Positions 31,353 to 40,078 of a stretch of 64,000 bases of DNA are shown here, piece by piece. Position 1 is the first letter of the stretch; every line of letters starts with the position of its first letter. The DNA is from Roseibium aestuarii. GTDB lineage: Bacteria > Pseudomonadota > Alphaproteobacteria > Rhizobiales > Stappiaceae. The stretch is taken from contig NZ_VORA01000002.1 of assembly GCF_008477545.1 (NCBI RefSeq), forward strand, positions 434,001 to 498,000. Reading direction: 5' to 3'. The notes beneath the pieces were generated by a model, which made no database searches, was not told the DNA's origin, and saw only the letters and a program-made list of their open reading frames with translations. The translations under genes and the position numbers were made by a program.

Positions 31353-31928
31353 CGAGCCGAGCCCCTTGTTGTTTTTTGTAACTTGAGGAATTCGTTTCCG
31401 GGGCGGAGAAATGGCGGGTCTATGGGACGAAAATCAGTCCCCCTCGATCACGAAATATTACAAGAATTTCGCTAAATTCAGACCGATCAAGGTTAACGGA
31501 TCCGGGATTTCCATTAATTGAGTCGCAAATATGGCGCAAGCAGGTCAGAAATCGGCAGACTACAGGCAACATCAAGGCATGCGCGAAACGGCGTACCCCG
31601 TGACAAGGTGAAGATCCTGCCTCCGGGCATTGCCAGCCATCGCGTTTCCGATCAAAAGCCGGAATCACCTCCCGGCCGTGCCTCGGATCACCCTGACGGC
31701 CCCAACTTTCCACATCTTGCGAACACAAGCGCAGGTCAGCGCCGAAGGAAAATTCCGGCCGGAAGCGCGCATTTCCGCGCAATTCAGGATTCAGAACGCC
31801 GGAGGGGCGGTTCGGTTCCCGGCCAGAGAATATTTTTCCAAGAAAACAAGGTGACTTCGGGCACCCTGTGAGCGCGAGAGGGGGACGCGCGACAACGCGC
31901 CCCGCTGTGGTGCCCCGAGGGCTCCCGA
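31353..31928. other. 576-base intergenic region
   Basis: This is one of the longest non-coding stretches. An AT-rich segment at about 31440-31540 probably holds the promoter of the lytic transglycosylase (minus strand). I see no tRNA, convincing hairpin terminator or protein with a recognisable start. Small open frames on both strands look like chance. Confidence 0.5.
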
Positions 31929-32687
31929 TCAGAGTTTCGGCAGCCCTGACAGCAGCTTGTGGAGGGTCTCGACAGTTGACTGGTCAACGATCCCATCCAC
32001 CCGCTCAGGGCGGAAATGCCGCTGGAAAGCGGTCACCGCAAACCGGGTCAACCCGTCGAAATAGCCGGAGACCTCCACCTCATAGCCATAAAGCGCCAGC
32101 ATCGACTGGATCGCCTCGACCGGCTGACCGCGATCCCCTTCCTGCATGAAGAGATTGCCGACGATAGGCTGCGGCTCCAGGTAATGACCCACGCCGGCGG
32201 CCGCCAGCTGCGACCACGGGAAACGCTCGCCCGGATCCTGCTTGCGCTGGGGGGCAATGTCGGAATGGGCTAGAACCATCCAGGGAAGGATCCGGTGCCG
32301 GCCGCAGATGTCCCGCGCCAGCGCGCAGACCGCCTCGATCTGCGCATCGGGGAAGTCGCGATAGCCGAACTCGTGGCCCGGACTGACGATCTCGATGCCG
32401 ATGGACCGGGAATTGATGTCCCGCTCCCCCTTCCAGAAGCTCTTGCCCGCATGCCAGGCCCGGCGGGCTTCCGGGACGCATTGCAGGATCTGGCCGTCTT
32501 CATGAACGAAATAGTGAGCCGAGACCTTGGCCGCCGGGTCGCAGAGGCGCTGCAGGGCAGCTTCGGCGGTCTTCATGCCGGTGTAATGCAGGATCAGCAT
32601 GTCGATGGGCGCGCCGTCCGGGCGCTCATCATGATTGGGCGACGGATGAACGCGGGCCTTCACGCCGGTATCGGTGGCGACACTCAT
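31929..32687 (-). CDS. N-acetylmuramoyl-L-alanine amidase (AmpD/AmiD type) with peptidoglycan-binding domain
   Basis: This 252-residue zinc amidase cleaves the MurNAc-L-Ala bond. The Amidase_2 domain covers about 10-165: MLILHYTGM carries the first zinc histidine, NSRSIGIEIVSPGHEF is conserved, and AHSDIAPQRKQDPGERFPW carries the second zinc His and the Asp ligand. A PG_binding_1 domain follows (GDRGQPVEAIQSMLALYGYE). No signal peptide is visible, so it may act on recycled muropeptides in the cytoplasm. Its start overlaps the stop of the upstream TerB-DnaJ gene. Confidence 0.94.
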   Translation of the reverse strand: MSVATDTGVKARVHPSPNHDERPDGAPIDMLILHYTGMKTAEAALQRLCDPAAKVSAHYFVHEDGQILQCVPEARRAWHAGKSFWKGERDINSRSIGIEIVSPGHEFGYRDFPDAQIEAVCALARDICGRHRILPWMVLAHSDIAPQRKQDPGERFPWSQLAAAGVGHYLEPQPIVGNLFMQEGDRGQPVEAIQSMLALYGYEVEVSGYFDGLTRFAVTAFQRHFRPERVDGIVDQSTVETLHKLLSGLPKL

Positions 32688-33376
32688 AGACTTCTCTCCG
32701 CTCGGATCTGATCCCAGGCCGCATTGAGCGCCGCGAGCCTGTCATTGGCAATGCGCACGAATTCCTGAGGCACTCCGCGCGCGATGAGCTGGTCCGGATG
32801 GGTCTGGCGCACCGCCTGACGGAAGTGCCGCTTCAGGGCATCGTCGTCGAGGGAAGGGTCGACCCCCAGAACCTTGTAAGGGTCGGAGCTGCGCCGGGCA
32901 TGCCGCGACAGAATGCGGTCGAACTCCCGCGCATCGAGACCGAAGATCTCGGCCACCCGCTCCAGATAGGCAAGCTCGTTCTCGTGCAGCACCCCGTCCG
33001 CCTTGGCGATGTGGAAGAGACCGTCGAGAATGTCGATCAGGGTGATGCGGTCATAGGGAAAGAGATCGGCCAGCTTCTTGGCATAGACCTCGAACCCGGC
33101 GACGTCTTCCTTGGCCAGATTGAACAGGCGCGCCACATTGCGCTCCTCGCCTTCCGGCACCTGGAAGAGCTCGCCGAAGGCCAGAATCTCGTCGTTGGTG
33201 ACGATCCCGTCGGCCTTGGCCATCTTGGCCGAGAGCGCGATCATGGCCACGGTGAAACCGACCGTGTTGGTTCCCTCGGGCTTGGCCAGCACCAGCTGCA
33301 CCAGCCGGTCCACCAGTTGCACGCTGCTGGAGCCGATGGCCGACACAATGCTCGCCAGACTGCTCCAAACGCTCAA
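32684..33376 (-). CDS. DjlA-like protein with TerB and DnaJ domains
   Basis: The 230-residue protein has an N-terminal hydrophobic segment, a TerB-like helical domain (about 38-150; repeats AKMAKADGIVTNDEILAF and FHIAKADGVLHENELAYL) and a C-terminal J domain (about 165-228; DPYKVLGVDPSLDDDALKRH, with the HPD motif in VRQTHPDQLI). It should be a membrane-linked co-chaperone that stimulates DnaK. The ATGA overlap with the amidase indicates translational coupling. Confidence 0.93.
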   Translation of the reverse strand: MSVWSSLASIVSAIGSSSVQLVDRLVQLVLAKPEGTNTVGFTVAMIALSAKMAKADGIVTNDEILAFGELFQVPEGEERNVARLFNLAKEDVAGFEVYAKKLADLFPYDRITLIDILDGLFHIAKADGVLHENELAYLERVAEIFGLDAREFDRILSRHARRSSDPYKVLGVDPSLDDDALKRHFRQAVRQTHPDQLIARGVPQEFVRIANDRLAALNAAWDQIRAERSL

Positions 33377-33792
33377 GCGCCACTCCTGTCGTCGCAGATC
33401 GGAAACCAGACCGGATCTGACCGGTCCCGCAGTCCCCTGCCGGGTGCCGGACCCTGCGCGAGCAGAAAGCCGGCAACTGAATCAAGGGTTTTCCCCTTGT
33501 AGCCGCCACGCCGGATCTTGCCTAGTCCCGGGGCGCCCCCGTCCCCCGCCGAGGCAGACAGGACTTGCCGCCTCCGGCCTCACGCAGGGCAAGATCAGGT
33601 TCTTTCACGCCCCGAGCCGCTTCCGCGAGGGATGCGGCAAGCAACCCGTCGGCAATCCTCCCGAATACGCAGGGCCACCTACTTAGAACTCTCCTTGCGA
33701 AAACTATCGATTTCGACAAAGCGATTCACATTGGCTAAACCTCTCCCCGGTAGGTTGGGGAAATTGGCATATTTGGCAGAAGTGTCCTGTTC
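33377..33792. other. 416-base divergent intergenic region
   Basis: This lies between the TerB-DnaJ gene and the GGDEF-EAL gene, which diverge from here. It should carry both promoters. The part nearest the plus-strand gene (33690-33790) is more AT-rich. No RNA gene or strong hairpin was seen. Confidence 0.5.
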
Positions 33793-36105
33793 ATGCAGAC
33801 GGTGGCGACCGGCAAAAATTCGTTTGTCTTTTTCTTCACGGCAACGCTCGTCGTCATGCTGGCGCTGGGGATCTATTCCTCCAACCGGCTGATGACTTAC
33901 TGGCTCTTGAAGACCGAGCTGTCGGAGACACTGGACAATCTGCCCGAAGCGCTTTCCGCCAGAGGTCTTGGACCGCAGCTTGAACGGGTTCTCGCCCACC
34001 GGCGCCAGATCGCGCCGATGGACGGCATGCGCCTGTCCGGCGACCCCGACGAGCGGTCAACAAGTCGCCAGTCCGGTGTCAAGGCGGCCGAAGCCGACAA
34101 GGATCTCCAGGCCGTTCAGGTGGCCGTCACCCGCGCGCTGGACCCCTCCGCCGTGATCTGGATGCTGCCGATGACCCGGCAGGACCTGATGGATCCGGCA
34201 CTTTCACCCCTGCCCGATCTGGTTGCCGGCTCCCAGCTGCCCGAAAGCAGCCTCATGGAAACGGTCGCGGAACTGAATGCCGCCACCGGTCCCGTCACCA
34301 CCCTGGCCTTCGACTGGCGCGGCATCTTCTCCACCCGCTCCTTCGTGGTGATCCCCCATTTCCATGCGGGCGAGATCAACGGCGCCCTGGTGCTTCTGGT
34401 GGACCATCAGGCCCGTATTGCGGCGCGCACCATCTTCGTCAGCATCGCCACCTCCATTGTCGCCATCCTCTGCCTCGCCTCCTTCCTCTTCGCCGGCTTC
34501 CTGCTGTGGGTCCGCTTCCGCGATCAGGTGAAGACGAACATGCACATGCAGTACATGGCGCATCACGATGCCCTGACCGGCTTGCCCAACCGCGCCGTCT
34601 TCAACGCCCAGCTGACGGAAGCCCTGCGGCTCGTCCACGCCAAGGCGACGAACATGGGCGTCATGCTGATCGACGTCGACAAGTTCAAGGAAATCAACGA
34701 CACCCACGGGCACGGCACAGGCGACATCTTCCTGCAAGTGATTGCGGAGCGGCTGCGCTCGGTCTTCGGCGACCATCTGGTCGCCCGCCTCTCCGGGGAC
34801 GAATTCGCAGTGATGATCAAGTCCATCTCGGACGTCGGGCGCCTGACCAAGCTCGCCACCGACATGATCCACGCCACCGACACCCCCTGCAACATCGACG
34901 GCAAGGAGATCAAGATCTCCCTGTCCATCGGCATTGCCCGCGCCAGTGACGGCAGCTGGCGGTCGTCACGCGTGCTGCATTGTGCCGACCTCGCGCTCTA
35001 CCGCGCCAAGCACTCCGGCCGCTCGACTTTCGCCTGGTACACCCCGGACATGGACGCCGAGGCCCAGCGGCGCAAGGAGATCGAAGAGGGCCTGGTCAAG
35101 GCCCTGCGCCTGGACCAGTTCCAGCTTCTCTACCAGCCGCAGTATTCGCTCTCCGACAACAAGCTGAAGGGCTACGAATCCCTCATCCGCTGGGAGCATC
35201 CGACCAAGGGCACCATAGCGCCGGATGTCTTCATCCCCGTTGCCGAAGACAGCGGCCTGATCGAGGACATCGGCGACTGGGTGCTCTTCCACGCCTGCCG
35301 GGAAGCCGCCCGCTGGGAGGACAAGTCGCTGCGGGTTGCGGTCAACGTCTCAGCCGCCCAGTTCAAGCCGGGCGAGACGGAGCGCAAGGTGGCCCTTGCC
35401 CTGACCGAAAGCGGGCTCGCCCCGGAACGGCTCGAGATCGAGATCACCGAAAGCCTGCTGATCGCAAACACCGCCGCGGTGGTCGACACCCTGCAGAAGA
35501 TCCGCGCCCTTGGCGTCTCCATCGCCATGGACGACTTCGGCACCGGCTATTCCTCGCTCAGCTATCTGAGCCGCTTCCCCTTCGACAAGATCAAGATCGA
35601 CCGGTCCTTCATCCGCACCCTGGGCGAGAACCCGAGCACGGATGCGATCGTGACCGCGATCATCGGCCTCGGGCGTTCGCTCGACGTGCAGATCACCGCC
35701 GAAGGGGTGGAGGACATGCGTCAGGTCACCCTGCTGCGCGCCGCCGGGTGTCATCTTGTGCAGGGCTTCCTCTATGGCCGCCCGGGCCAGGCAAGCGACG
35801 CGGCCTCCGTCCATCTGGGCGAGACCCTGACCGCAGGCGCCCTTGCCGCCAGCCGAAGCGCCGCAGCCCGCACGGCTCTGACCGAGGAGGCCGCAACGGA
35901 GCGATCCGAAACCGCTGACGAAAACGGCGCTACGGACCATCGCTCGGCGGCGGACCACAGCGCCGCCGAATCCGACGAAATGGCCAGCGATCTGGAAATG
36001 GAAGCGCAGATGGTGGCGGACGTCATCGCGTCTTCGCGTCCTCCGCTTCATGGAACGGGTGGTCAGGGGTTCATCGAGCCGAGCCCCCGCCTCTCGCCCG
36101 CCTGA
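33793..36105 (+). CDS. Membrane-bound diguanylate cyclase/phosphodiesterase (GGDEF-EAL)
   Basis: This 770-residue protein probably controls cyclic di-GMP. Two membrane helices (about 10-32 and 212-238) bracket a periplasmic sensor region. The GGDEF domain (about 255-415) has DALTGLPNRAVF and the active-site variant SGDEF in VARLSGDEFAV, with no clear inhibitory-site RxxD five residues upstream. The EAL domain (about 435-675) reads ESLIRW in place of EALxRW but keeps NVSAAQF, EITES, DDFGTGYSSLSYL, KIKIDRSFI, TAEGVED and QGFLYGRP. An acidic, Ala-rich tail of about 90 residues follows. Both activities look possible. Confidence 0.93.
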   Translation: MQTVATGKNSFVFFFTATLVVMLALGIYSSNRLMTYWLLKTELSETLDNLPEALSARGLGPQLERVLAHRRQIAPMDGMRLSGDPDERSTSRQSGVKAAEADKDLQAVQVAVTRALDPSAVIWMLPMTRQDLMDPALSPLPDLVAGSQLPESSLMETVAELNAATGPVTTLAFDWRGIFSTRSFVVIPHFHAGEINGALVLLVDHQARIAARTIFVSIATSIVAILCLASFLFAGFLLWVRFRDQVKTNMHMQYMAHHDALTGLPNRAVFNAQLTEALRLVHAKATNMGVMLIDVDKFKEINDTHGHGTGDIFLQVIAERLRSVFGDHLVARLSGDEFAVMIKSISDVGRLTKLATDMIHATDTPCNIDGKEIKISLSIGIARASDGSWRSSRVLHCADLALYRAKHSGRSTFAWYTPDMDAEAQRRKEIEEGLVKALRLDQFQLLYQPQYSLSDNKLKGYESLIRWEHPTKGTIAPDVFIPVAEDSGLIEDIGDWVLFHACREAARWEDKSLRVAVNVSAAQFKPGETERKVALALTESGLAPERLEIEITESLLIANTAAVVDTLQKIRALGVSIAMDDFGTGYSSLSYLSRFPFDKIKIDRSFIRTLGENPSTDAIVTAIIGLGRSLDVQITAEGVEDMRQVTLLRAAGCHLVQGFLYGRPGQASDAASVHLGETLTAGALAASRSAAARTALTEEAATERSETADENGATDHRSAADHSAAESDEMASDLEMEAQMVADVIASSRPPLHGTGGQGFIEPSPRLSPA

Positions 36106-36849
36106 TCAGATGCTGCGCTGGTTCACCCGGCGCGACAGCTCCTCGGCACTCTCCTTGCGCTCGGAATAGCGGTCGACCAGATAGTCGCTGCGGCCACGCA
36201 CCAGAAGGGTGAATTTCATCAGCTCTTCCATCACGTCCACCACCCGGTCATAGAGCGACGAGGGCTTCATCCGGCCGTTCTCCTCGAATTCGAGGAAAGC
36301 CTTGGGCACAGACGACTGGTTGGGAATGGTCACCATCCGCATCCAGCGCCCCAGAACGCGCATCTGATTCACCGCGTTGAAGGACTGGGAGCCGCCGGAC
36401 ACCTGCATCACCGCGAGCACCTTGCCCTGGGTCGGCCGCACGGCGCCGAGACTGAGCGGGATCCAGTCGATCTGCGCCTTCATGATGCCGGTCATCGCGC
36501 CATGCCGCTCCGGCGAGCACCAGACCTGCGCCTCCGACCAGAGGACCAGATCGCGCAGCTCCTGAACCTTGGGGTGGTCCACCGGCGCATCATCGGGAAG
36601 CGGCAGGCCGGAGGGGTCGAAGATCCGGACCTCCGCACCGAAACGCTCCAGCAGCCGGGCTGCCTCGAAACTCAGCAGGCGGCTGTAGGACCGCTCCCGG
36701 ACCGACCCGTAGAGCAACAGCACCCGTGGCGGATGCGCTGGCGCCCCCTCACCCGCAAGTGCTGCCCCGTCGAACGGCCGCAGAAGACCATCGTCGAGCG
36801 CCGGAAAGCTCATGTCGGCGCGCCATGCCTCCGGGTGATGCGCGCTCAC
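36106..36849 (-). CDS. arsH: Arsenical resistance NADPH-dependent FMN reductase ArsH
   Basis: The 247-residue flavoprotein matches ArsH, which oxidises trivalent organoarsenicals using NADPH and FMN. Family stretches include [20 protein letters not shown] (flavin phosphate loop), [40 protein letters not shown] and [12 protein letters not shown]. The start is a GTG (36847-36849) overlapping the arsC stop; an ATG at 36811-36813 would shorten it by 12 residues. It is the second gene of a two-gene ars unit. Confidence 0.95.
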   Translation of the reverse strand: MSAHHPEAWRADMSFPALDDGLLRPFDGAALAGEGAPAHPPRVLLLYGSVRERSYSRLLSFEAARLLERFGAEVRIFDPSGLPLPDDAPVDHPKVQELRDLVLWSEAQVWCSPERHGAMTGIMKAQIDWIPLSLGAVRPTQGKVLAVMQVSGGSQSFNAVNQMRVLGRWMRMVTIPNQSSVPKAFLEFEENGRMKPSSLYDRVVDVMEELMKFTLLVRGRSDYLVDRYSERKESAEELSRRVNQRSI

Positions 36850-37256
36850 GCGGCACCTCCCTTCACCACCTCACCGTCCTCCTTCACATATTCGCCGATC
36901 GCCCCCTCCGGCAGCAGATCCAGCACCTTCTCGGAAGGCCGGCACAGGGCGACACCCAGATCCGTTACCACGATCGGACGGTTGATCAGGATCGGATGGG
37001 CCATCATGAAGTCGACCAGCTCGTCATCGCTCCAGCGATCCTCGCCGAGCCCCAGCTCGTCATAGGGCGTGCCCTTCTGGCGCAGCAGGTCGCGCGGAGT
37101 GATGCCCATGCGCGCGATCAGGTCGACCAGCTCGTCCCGGGTGGGCGGCGTCTTCAGATATTCGATGACCTCGGGCGACGCCCCGGCCTGCTCCAGCATG
37201 GCAAGGGTGTTGCGGGAGGTGCCGCAGGCGGGATTGTGATAGATGCGGGCGGACAT
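36846..37256 (-). CDS. arsC: Arsenate reductase, glutaredoxin-coupled type
   Basis: ArsC reduces arsenate to arsenite. The 136-residue protein starts at the ATG at 37254-37256 with AGGAG about 7 bases upstream. [20 protein letters not shown] holds the catalytic Cys at residue 11 or so, followed by [27 protein letters not shown] and [20 protein letters not shown], where conserved arginines bind arsenate. The frame stays open upstream, but that part does not match the family. No efflux gene (arsB or acr3) or arsR lies nearby. Confidence 0.95.
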   Translation of the reverse strand: MSARIYHNPACGTSRNTLAMLEQAGASPEVIEYLKTPPTRDELVDLIARMGITPRDLLRQKGTPYDELGLGEDRWSDDELVDFMMAHPILINRPIVVTDLGVALCRPSEKVLDLLPEGAIGEYVKEDGEVVKGGAA

Positions 37257-37269
37257 GAGGCGCTCCTGC

Positions 37270-37321
37270 CGGTTGAATTTCGATATTTCGAAAATACCAG
37301 AAATAACGAAACGTTCAACCG
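37270..37321. promoter_or_regulatory. Nested inverted repeat upstream of arsC
   Basis: CGGTTGAA (37270-37277) and TTCAACCG (37314-37321) form a perfect outer 8-bp inverted repeat. Inside it TTCGA-TATT-TCGAA (37278-37291) is a second perfect symmetry. It lies 14 bases upstream of the arsC start in the only AT-rich patch of the gap. An ArsR-type operator or a hairpin is possible; the controlling protein is not evident. Confidence 0.5.
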
Positions 37322-37330
37322 GGCTCCTTC

Positions 37331-37356
37331 GCCCAGATCCTTCGTCCAGATCCTTC
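37331..37356. repeat. 13-bp tandem direct repeat
   Basis: GCCCAGATCCTTC (37331-37343) is followed at once by GTCCAGATCCTTC (37344-37356), differing at one base. It lies between the MarR-like gene and the ars inverted repeat. No function is evident. Confidence 0.7.
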
Positions 37357-37395
37357 AGCGCCCCCCGGAGAGCCCCCTGACGAGAGATGCAGGAG

Positions 37396-37965
37396 TTACA
37401 TGGCGGCCGCGGCGCGGGCGGCCTGATCATAATGACCGGACATGAGACGGAGGGTGGCCGCAAGCCGCGAGATCTCGCTCTCGTCCAGCCCCAACGCCTT
37501 CATCGGCTTGACCAGAAGGGCTTCGCGCAAACGTTTGTATTCCAGACAGGCCTTCTCACCCTCGGGGGTAATGGCGACGGTCTTTTCCTTACCCCGCTTG
37601 CCGGAGGCGACAAGCCCCGCTTTCTCCAGCTTCTTAAGCGCATAGGTCACCGTATGGGTGTCCTCGATATTGAGGACGAGGCAGATGTCGGCCAGCGTCT
37701 TCGGCCGGCTGCGATGGTTCACGATGTGAAGGGCGAGAATGTCGAGGGGGCCGAGACCCTGCGCCCCGGTCGCCGCCATGCAGCGGACCATCCAGCGCTG
37801 ATAGGCATTGACCATCATGGTCACGCCGAATTCGATTTCAGACAGTGCCGGCATGGCGCCGGCCGCAAGATGCGCCGACGACACGACCGGACCGATGGAG
37901 GCGGCCAGAAGAAGGTCGTCCGGGCTGAGTGTGTCCGGAACCCCCGATGTCTTCCTGTCGCTCAT
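37396..37965 (-). CDS. MarR-family winged-helix regulator linked to the TRAP transporter
   Basis: I place the start at the ATG at 37963-37965 (MSDRKTSGVPDTLSPDDLLL), giving 189 residues; the frame upstream runs into dctM without family similarity. The protein has EIEFGVTMMVNAYQRWMVRC, then a winged helix-turn-helix: PKTLADICLVLNIEDTHTVT and YALKKLEKAGLVASGKRGKE. This pattern recalls predicted MarR-type regulators next to TRAP or amino acid genes in alphaproteobacteria. It is the last gene of the dctPQM unit, 86 bases after dctM, and is the best local candidate to bind the shared element at 41181-41202 and 45020-45041. Confidence 0.88.
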   Translation of the reverse strand: MSDRKTSGVPDTLSPDDLLLAASIGPVVSSAHLAAGAMPALSEIEFGVTMMVNAYQRWMVRCMAATGAQGLGPLDILALHIVNHRSRPKTLADICLVLNIEDTHTVTYALKKLEKAGLVASGKRGKEKTVAITPEGEKACLEYKRLREALLVKPMKALGLDESEISRLAATLRLMSGHYDQAARAAAAM

Positions 37966-38051
37966 GCCGCCCTCCCTCAAGTCATGCTGCGGTCTCGGTC
38001 TCCCGAAAATCGAAGGGCCCGCGAACCTGCGTCCGCGAGCCCCAGCTTCCT

Positions 38052-39356
38052 TTAGTTGGAAAGCATGTTCTCTGGCAACCACAACGCTATCTGCGGGAAG
38101 GCAACGATCAGCGCCACCGCCAGCACCATCAGCAGGAAGAACGGCAGGGCCATCCGAGCCACGCGGAAGATGTTGTGCCCGGTCATGCCCTGCAGAACGA
38201 AGAGGTTGAAGCCAACCGGCGGCGTGATCTGGCTCATCTCGACCACGAGCACCAGATAGATGCCGAACCAGATCAGGTCGAGACCCGCCTGCTCCACCAT
38301 CGGCAGGATCACCGAGGTCGTCAGCACCACTACGGAAATCCCATCGAGGAAGCAGCCCAGCACCACGAAGAACACCGTGAGCGCCGCCAGAAGCTGCAAG
38401 GGCGAGAGGCCCAGCGAGCCGATCCAGCCCGCCAGCTCGCGCGGGATGCCGGTATAGCCCATGGCCACCGTCAGGAAGGCCGCCCCAGCCAGAATGAAGG
38501 CGATCATGCAGGAGGTCCGGGTCGCGCCCAGCAGCGCATCGGTGAAGTTCTGCCGGGTCAGCGTGCCGGAGAAGAACGACAGGATGAGCGCCAGCAGCAC
38601 GCCGATGGCCGCCGCTTCCGTCGGCGCCGCAAGGCCCGCATAGATGGAGCCGATGACACCCGCGATCAGCCCGATCACCGGCACCAGACGGCGCGTGGCC
38701 TTGACGCGCTCGAAGAACGGCACCGGCGCCTCGGCCTCCGGCATGCGCGAGCGGTTCAGCATCGACCACAGCACCACATAGCCCATGAAGAGCACGCAGA
38801 GCATTGCACCCGGCAGCACGCCTGCCATGAAGAGACGGGAAATCGACTGTTCGGTCGCGGCCCCGTAGACGATCAGGATGATCGACGGCGGGATGAGAAG
38901 ACCGAGCGTGCCAGATCCGGCCAGCGTACCGATGGCCATGGCCTCATCATAGCCGCGCCGCTTCAGCTCCGGCAGGGACATCTTGCCGATGGTGGCGGTG
39001 GTGGCGGCCGAGGAGCCCGACACGGCGGCGAAGATCCCGCAGCCCAGGATGTTCACATGCAGCAGCCGGCCGGGAAGATTGCGCATCCAGGGCGATAGGC
39101 CGGCGAACATGTCTTCCGACAGCCGCGAGCGGAAGAGGATCTCCCCCATCCAGATGAACATGGGCAGGGCCGTCAGATCCCAGGAATTGGCAGCCCCCCA
39201 CACGGTGGTGGCGAGAACCGGACCCGTAGGTGCGGAAACCAGCGTCATCATGGCGACCAGCGCCACGCCGAAGAGCGCCACACCGACCCAGATGCCGGTG
39301 GCCAGAGCCGCCAGCATGCCGAGGCCGAGGAAGAAGGCAACGAGCGAGAGATCCAT
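38052..39356 (-). CDS. dctM: TRAP transporter large permease (DctM)
   Basis: DctM is the ion-coupled transport subunit of tripartite ATP-independent periplasmic transporters. The 434 residues form about 12 membrane helices. Family features include GVALFGVALVAMMTL, ALPMFIWMGEILFRSRLSED, GSSAATTATIGKMSLPELKRRGYD, LAGSGTLGLLIPPSIILIVYG and ITPPVGFNLFVLQGM. Its start overlaps the dctQ stop. Confidence 0.95.
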   Translation of the reverse strand: MDLSLVAFFLGLGMLAALATGIWVGVALFGVALVAMMTLVSAPTGPVLATTVWGAANSWDLTALPMFIWMGEILFRSRLSEDMFAGLSPWMRNLPGRLLHVNILGCGIFAAVSGSSAATTATIGKMSLPELKRRGYDEAMAIGTLAGSGTLGLLIPPSIILIVYGAATEQSISRLFMAGVLPGAMLCVLFMGYVVLWSMLNRSRMPEAEAPVPFFERVKATRRLVPVIGLIAGVIGSIYAGLAAPTEAAAIGVLLALILSFFSGTLTRQNFTDALLGATRTSCMIAFILAGAAFLTVAMGYTGIPRELAGWIGSLGLSPLQLLAALTVFFVVLGCFLDGISVVVLTTSVILPMVEQAGLDLIWFGIYLVLVVEMSQITPPVGFNLFVLQGMTGHNIFRVARMALPFFLLMVLAVALIVAFPQIALWLPENMLSN

Positions 39357-39913
39357 TATTCGCCGCCCTCCCAGGCTTCACCCTTGACCGCCAGCTCGTA
39401 GCTGGGCTTGCGCCCGGAAAGTGCGGTGACCAGATCATCGAGAAGCGCGATGGTGAAGACCACGAGCCCCAGCGTCATGACGATCTGAGGCCAGACCAGG
39501 GGGATCGGGATGATGCCGATCGAGACTTCGTTGTACTTGTAGCTGTCATAGGCCTGACCGCCGGAGTACCAGGTGAAATAGGCTGCCAGGCTGACAGCCA
39601 CCAGCAGGCACCAGACCTCGAAGATCCGCGCAAGGCCGGCCGGCATGTGCTGCAGCATCAGGGAGACGCGGATGTGATCTCCCCGGCGCAGGGTGGCGGC
39701 CAGGGCAAGGAAACTGGCACCGACGAGCAGGAACCCGCAGATTTCGGCCAGCGACGGCACGAGCAGGCCGACGGGGTCGAGCCCGAAGGCCTTTCGCGCG
39801 CCATCGACGATGCGGAAGAGAACCTGGAGCACGACCAGACCGGCAATCGCCACCAGACAGGTGGCCGCCAGGGCTTGCGCCAGACGATAGAGGACATCCA
39901 GAGCAGTGCGCAT
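39356..39913 (-). CDS. dctQ: TRAP transporter small permease (DctQ)
   Basis: This 185-residue protein has four membrane helices (about 17-37, 52-72, 92-112 and 130-150). It carries the family pattern GFLLVGASFLALAATLRRGDHIRVSLML near its second helix. It pairs with DctM in the transport complex. It starts 165 bases after dctP, a gap with a hairpin that could lower its expression relative to the binding protein. Confidence 0.92.
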   Translation of the reverse strand: MRTALDVLYRLAQALAATCLVAIAGLVVLQVLFRIVDGARKAFGLDPVGLLVPSLAEICGFLLVGASFLALAATLRRGDHIRVSLMLQHMPAGLARIFEVWCLLVAVSLAAYFTWYSGGQAYDSYKYNEVSIGIIPIPLVWPQIVMTLGLVVFTIALLDDLVTALSGRKPSYELAVKGEAWEGGE

Positions 39914-40008
39914 GGACGGAGGCTCCCGATACAGGAGGAACGGCGGGGGGAACGGCGGGCCGACCCCGGAAGCACCGGGATCGGCGTGATCGCACGATGA
40001 GCGTCGAT

Positions 40009-40026
40009 CCGGGGATTGGTCCCCGG
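40009..40026 (-). other. Hairpin between dctP and dctQ
   Basis: CCGGGGA (40009-40015), a 4-base loop and TCCCCGG (40020-40026) form a perfect 7-bp stem with no T tract on either strand. Such hairpins after a binding-protein gene often stabilise the upstream message or cause partial readthrough. That role is inferred. Confidence 0.45.
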
Positions 40027-40078
40027 GGCACGTCCCGAAGGACAGCCCCGAGGGTCAGACCCCGTTCAGCTCCGGGTG

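Noticed and set aside
31420..31871. Small open frames in the 576-base gap beside the lytic transglycosylase
   Set aside because: No ribosome binding site, signal or recognisable product; probably chance.
37331..37356. Tandem repeat considered as a CRISPR or attachment site
   Set aside because: Only two 13-bp copies with no spacer, cas genes or integrase nearby.
37966..38769. N-terminal extension of the MarR-like gene into dctM
   Set aside because: The added 268 codons are out of frame with DctM, Gly/Ala/Arg-rich and unlike any regulator; the ATG at 37963-37965 fits the family.
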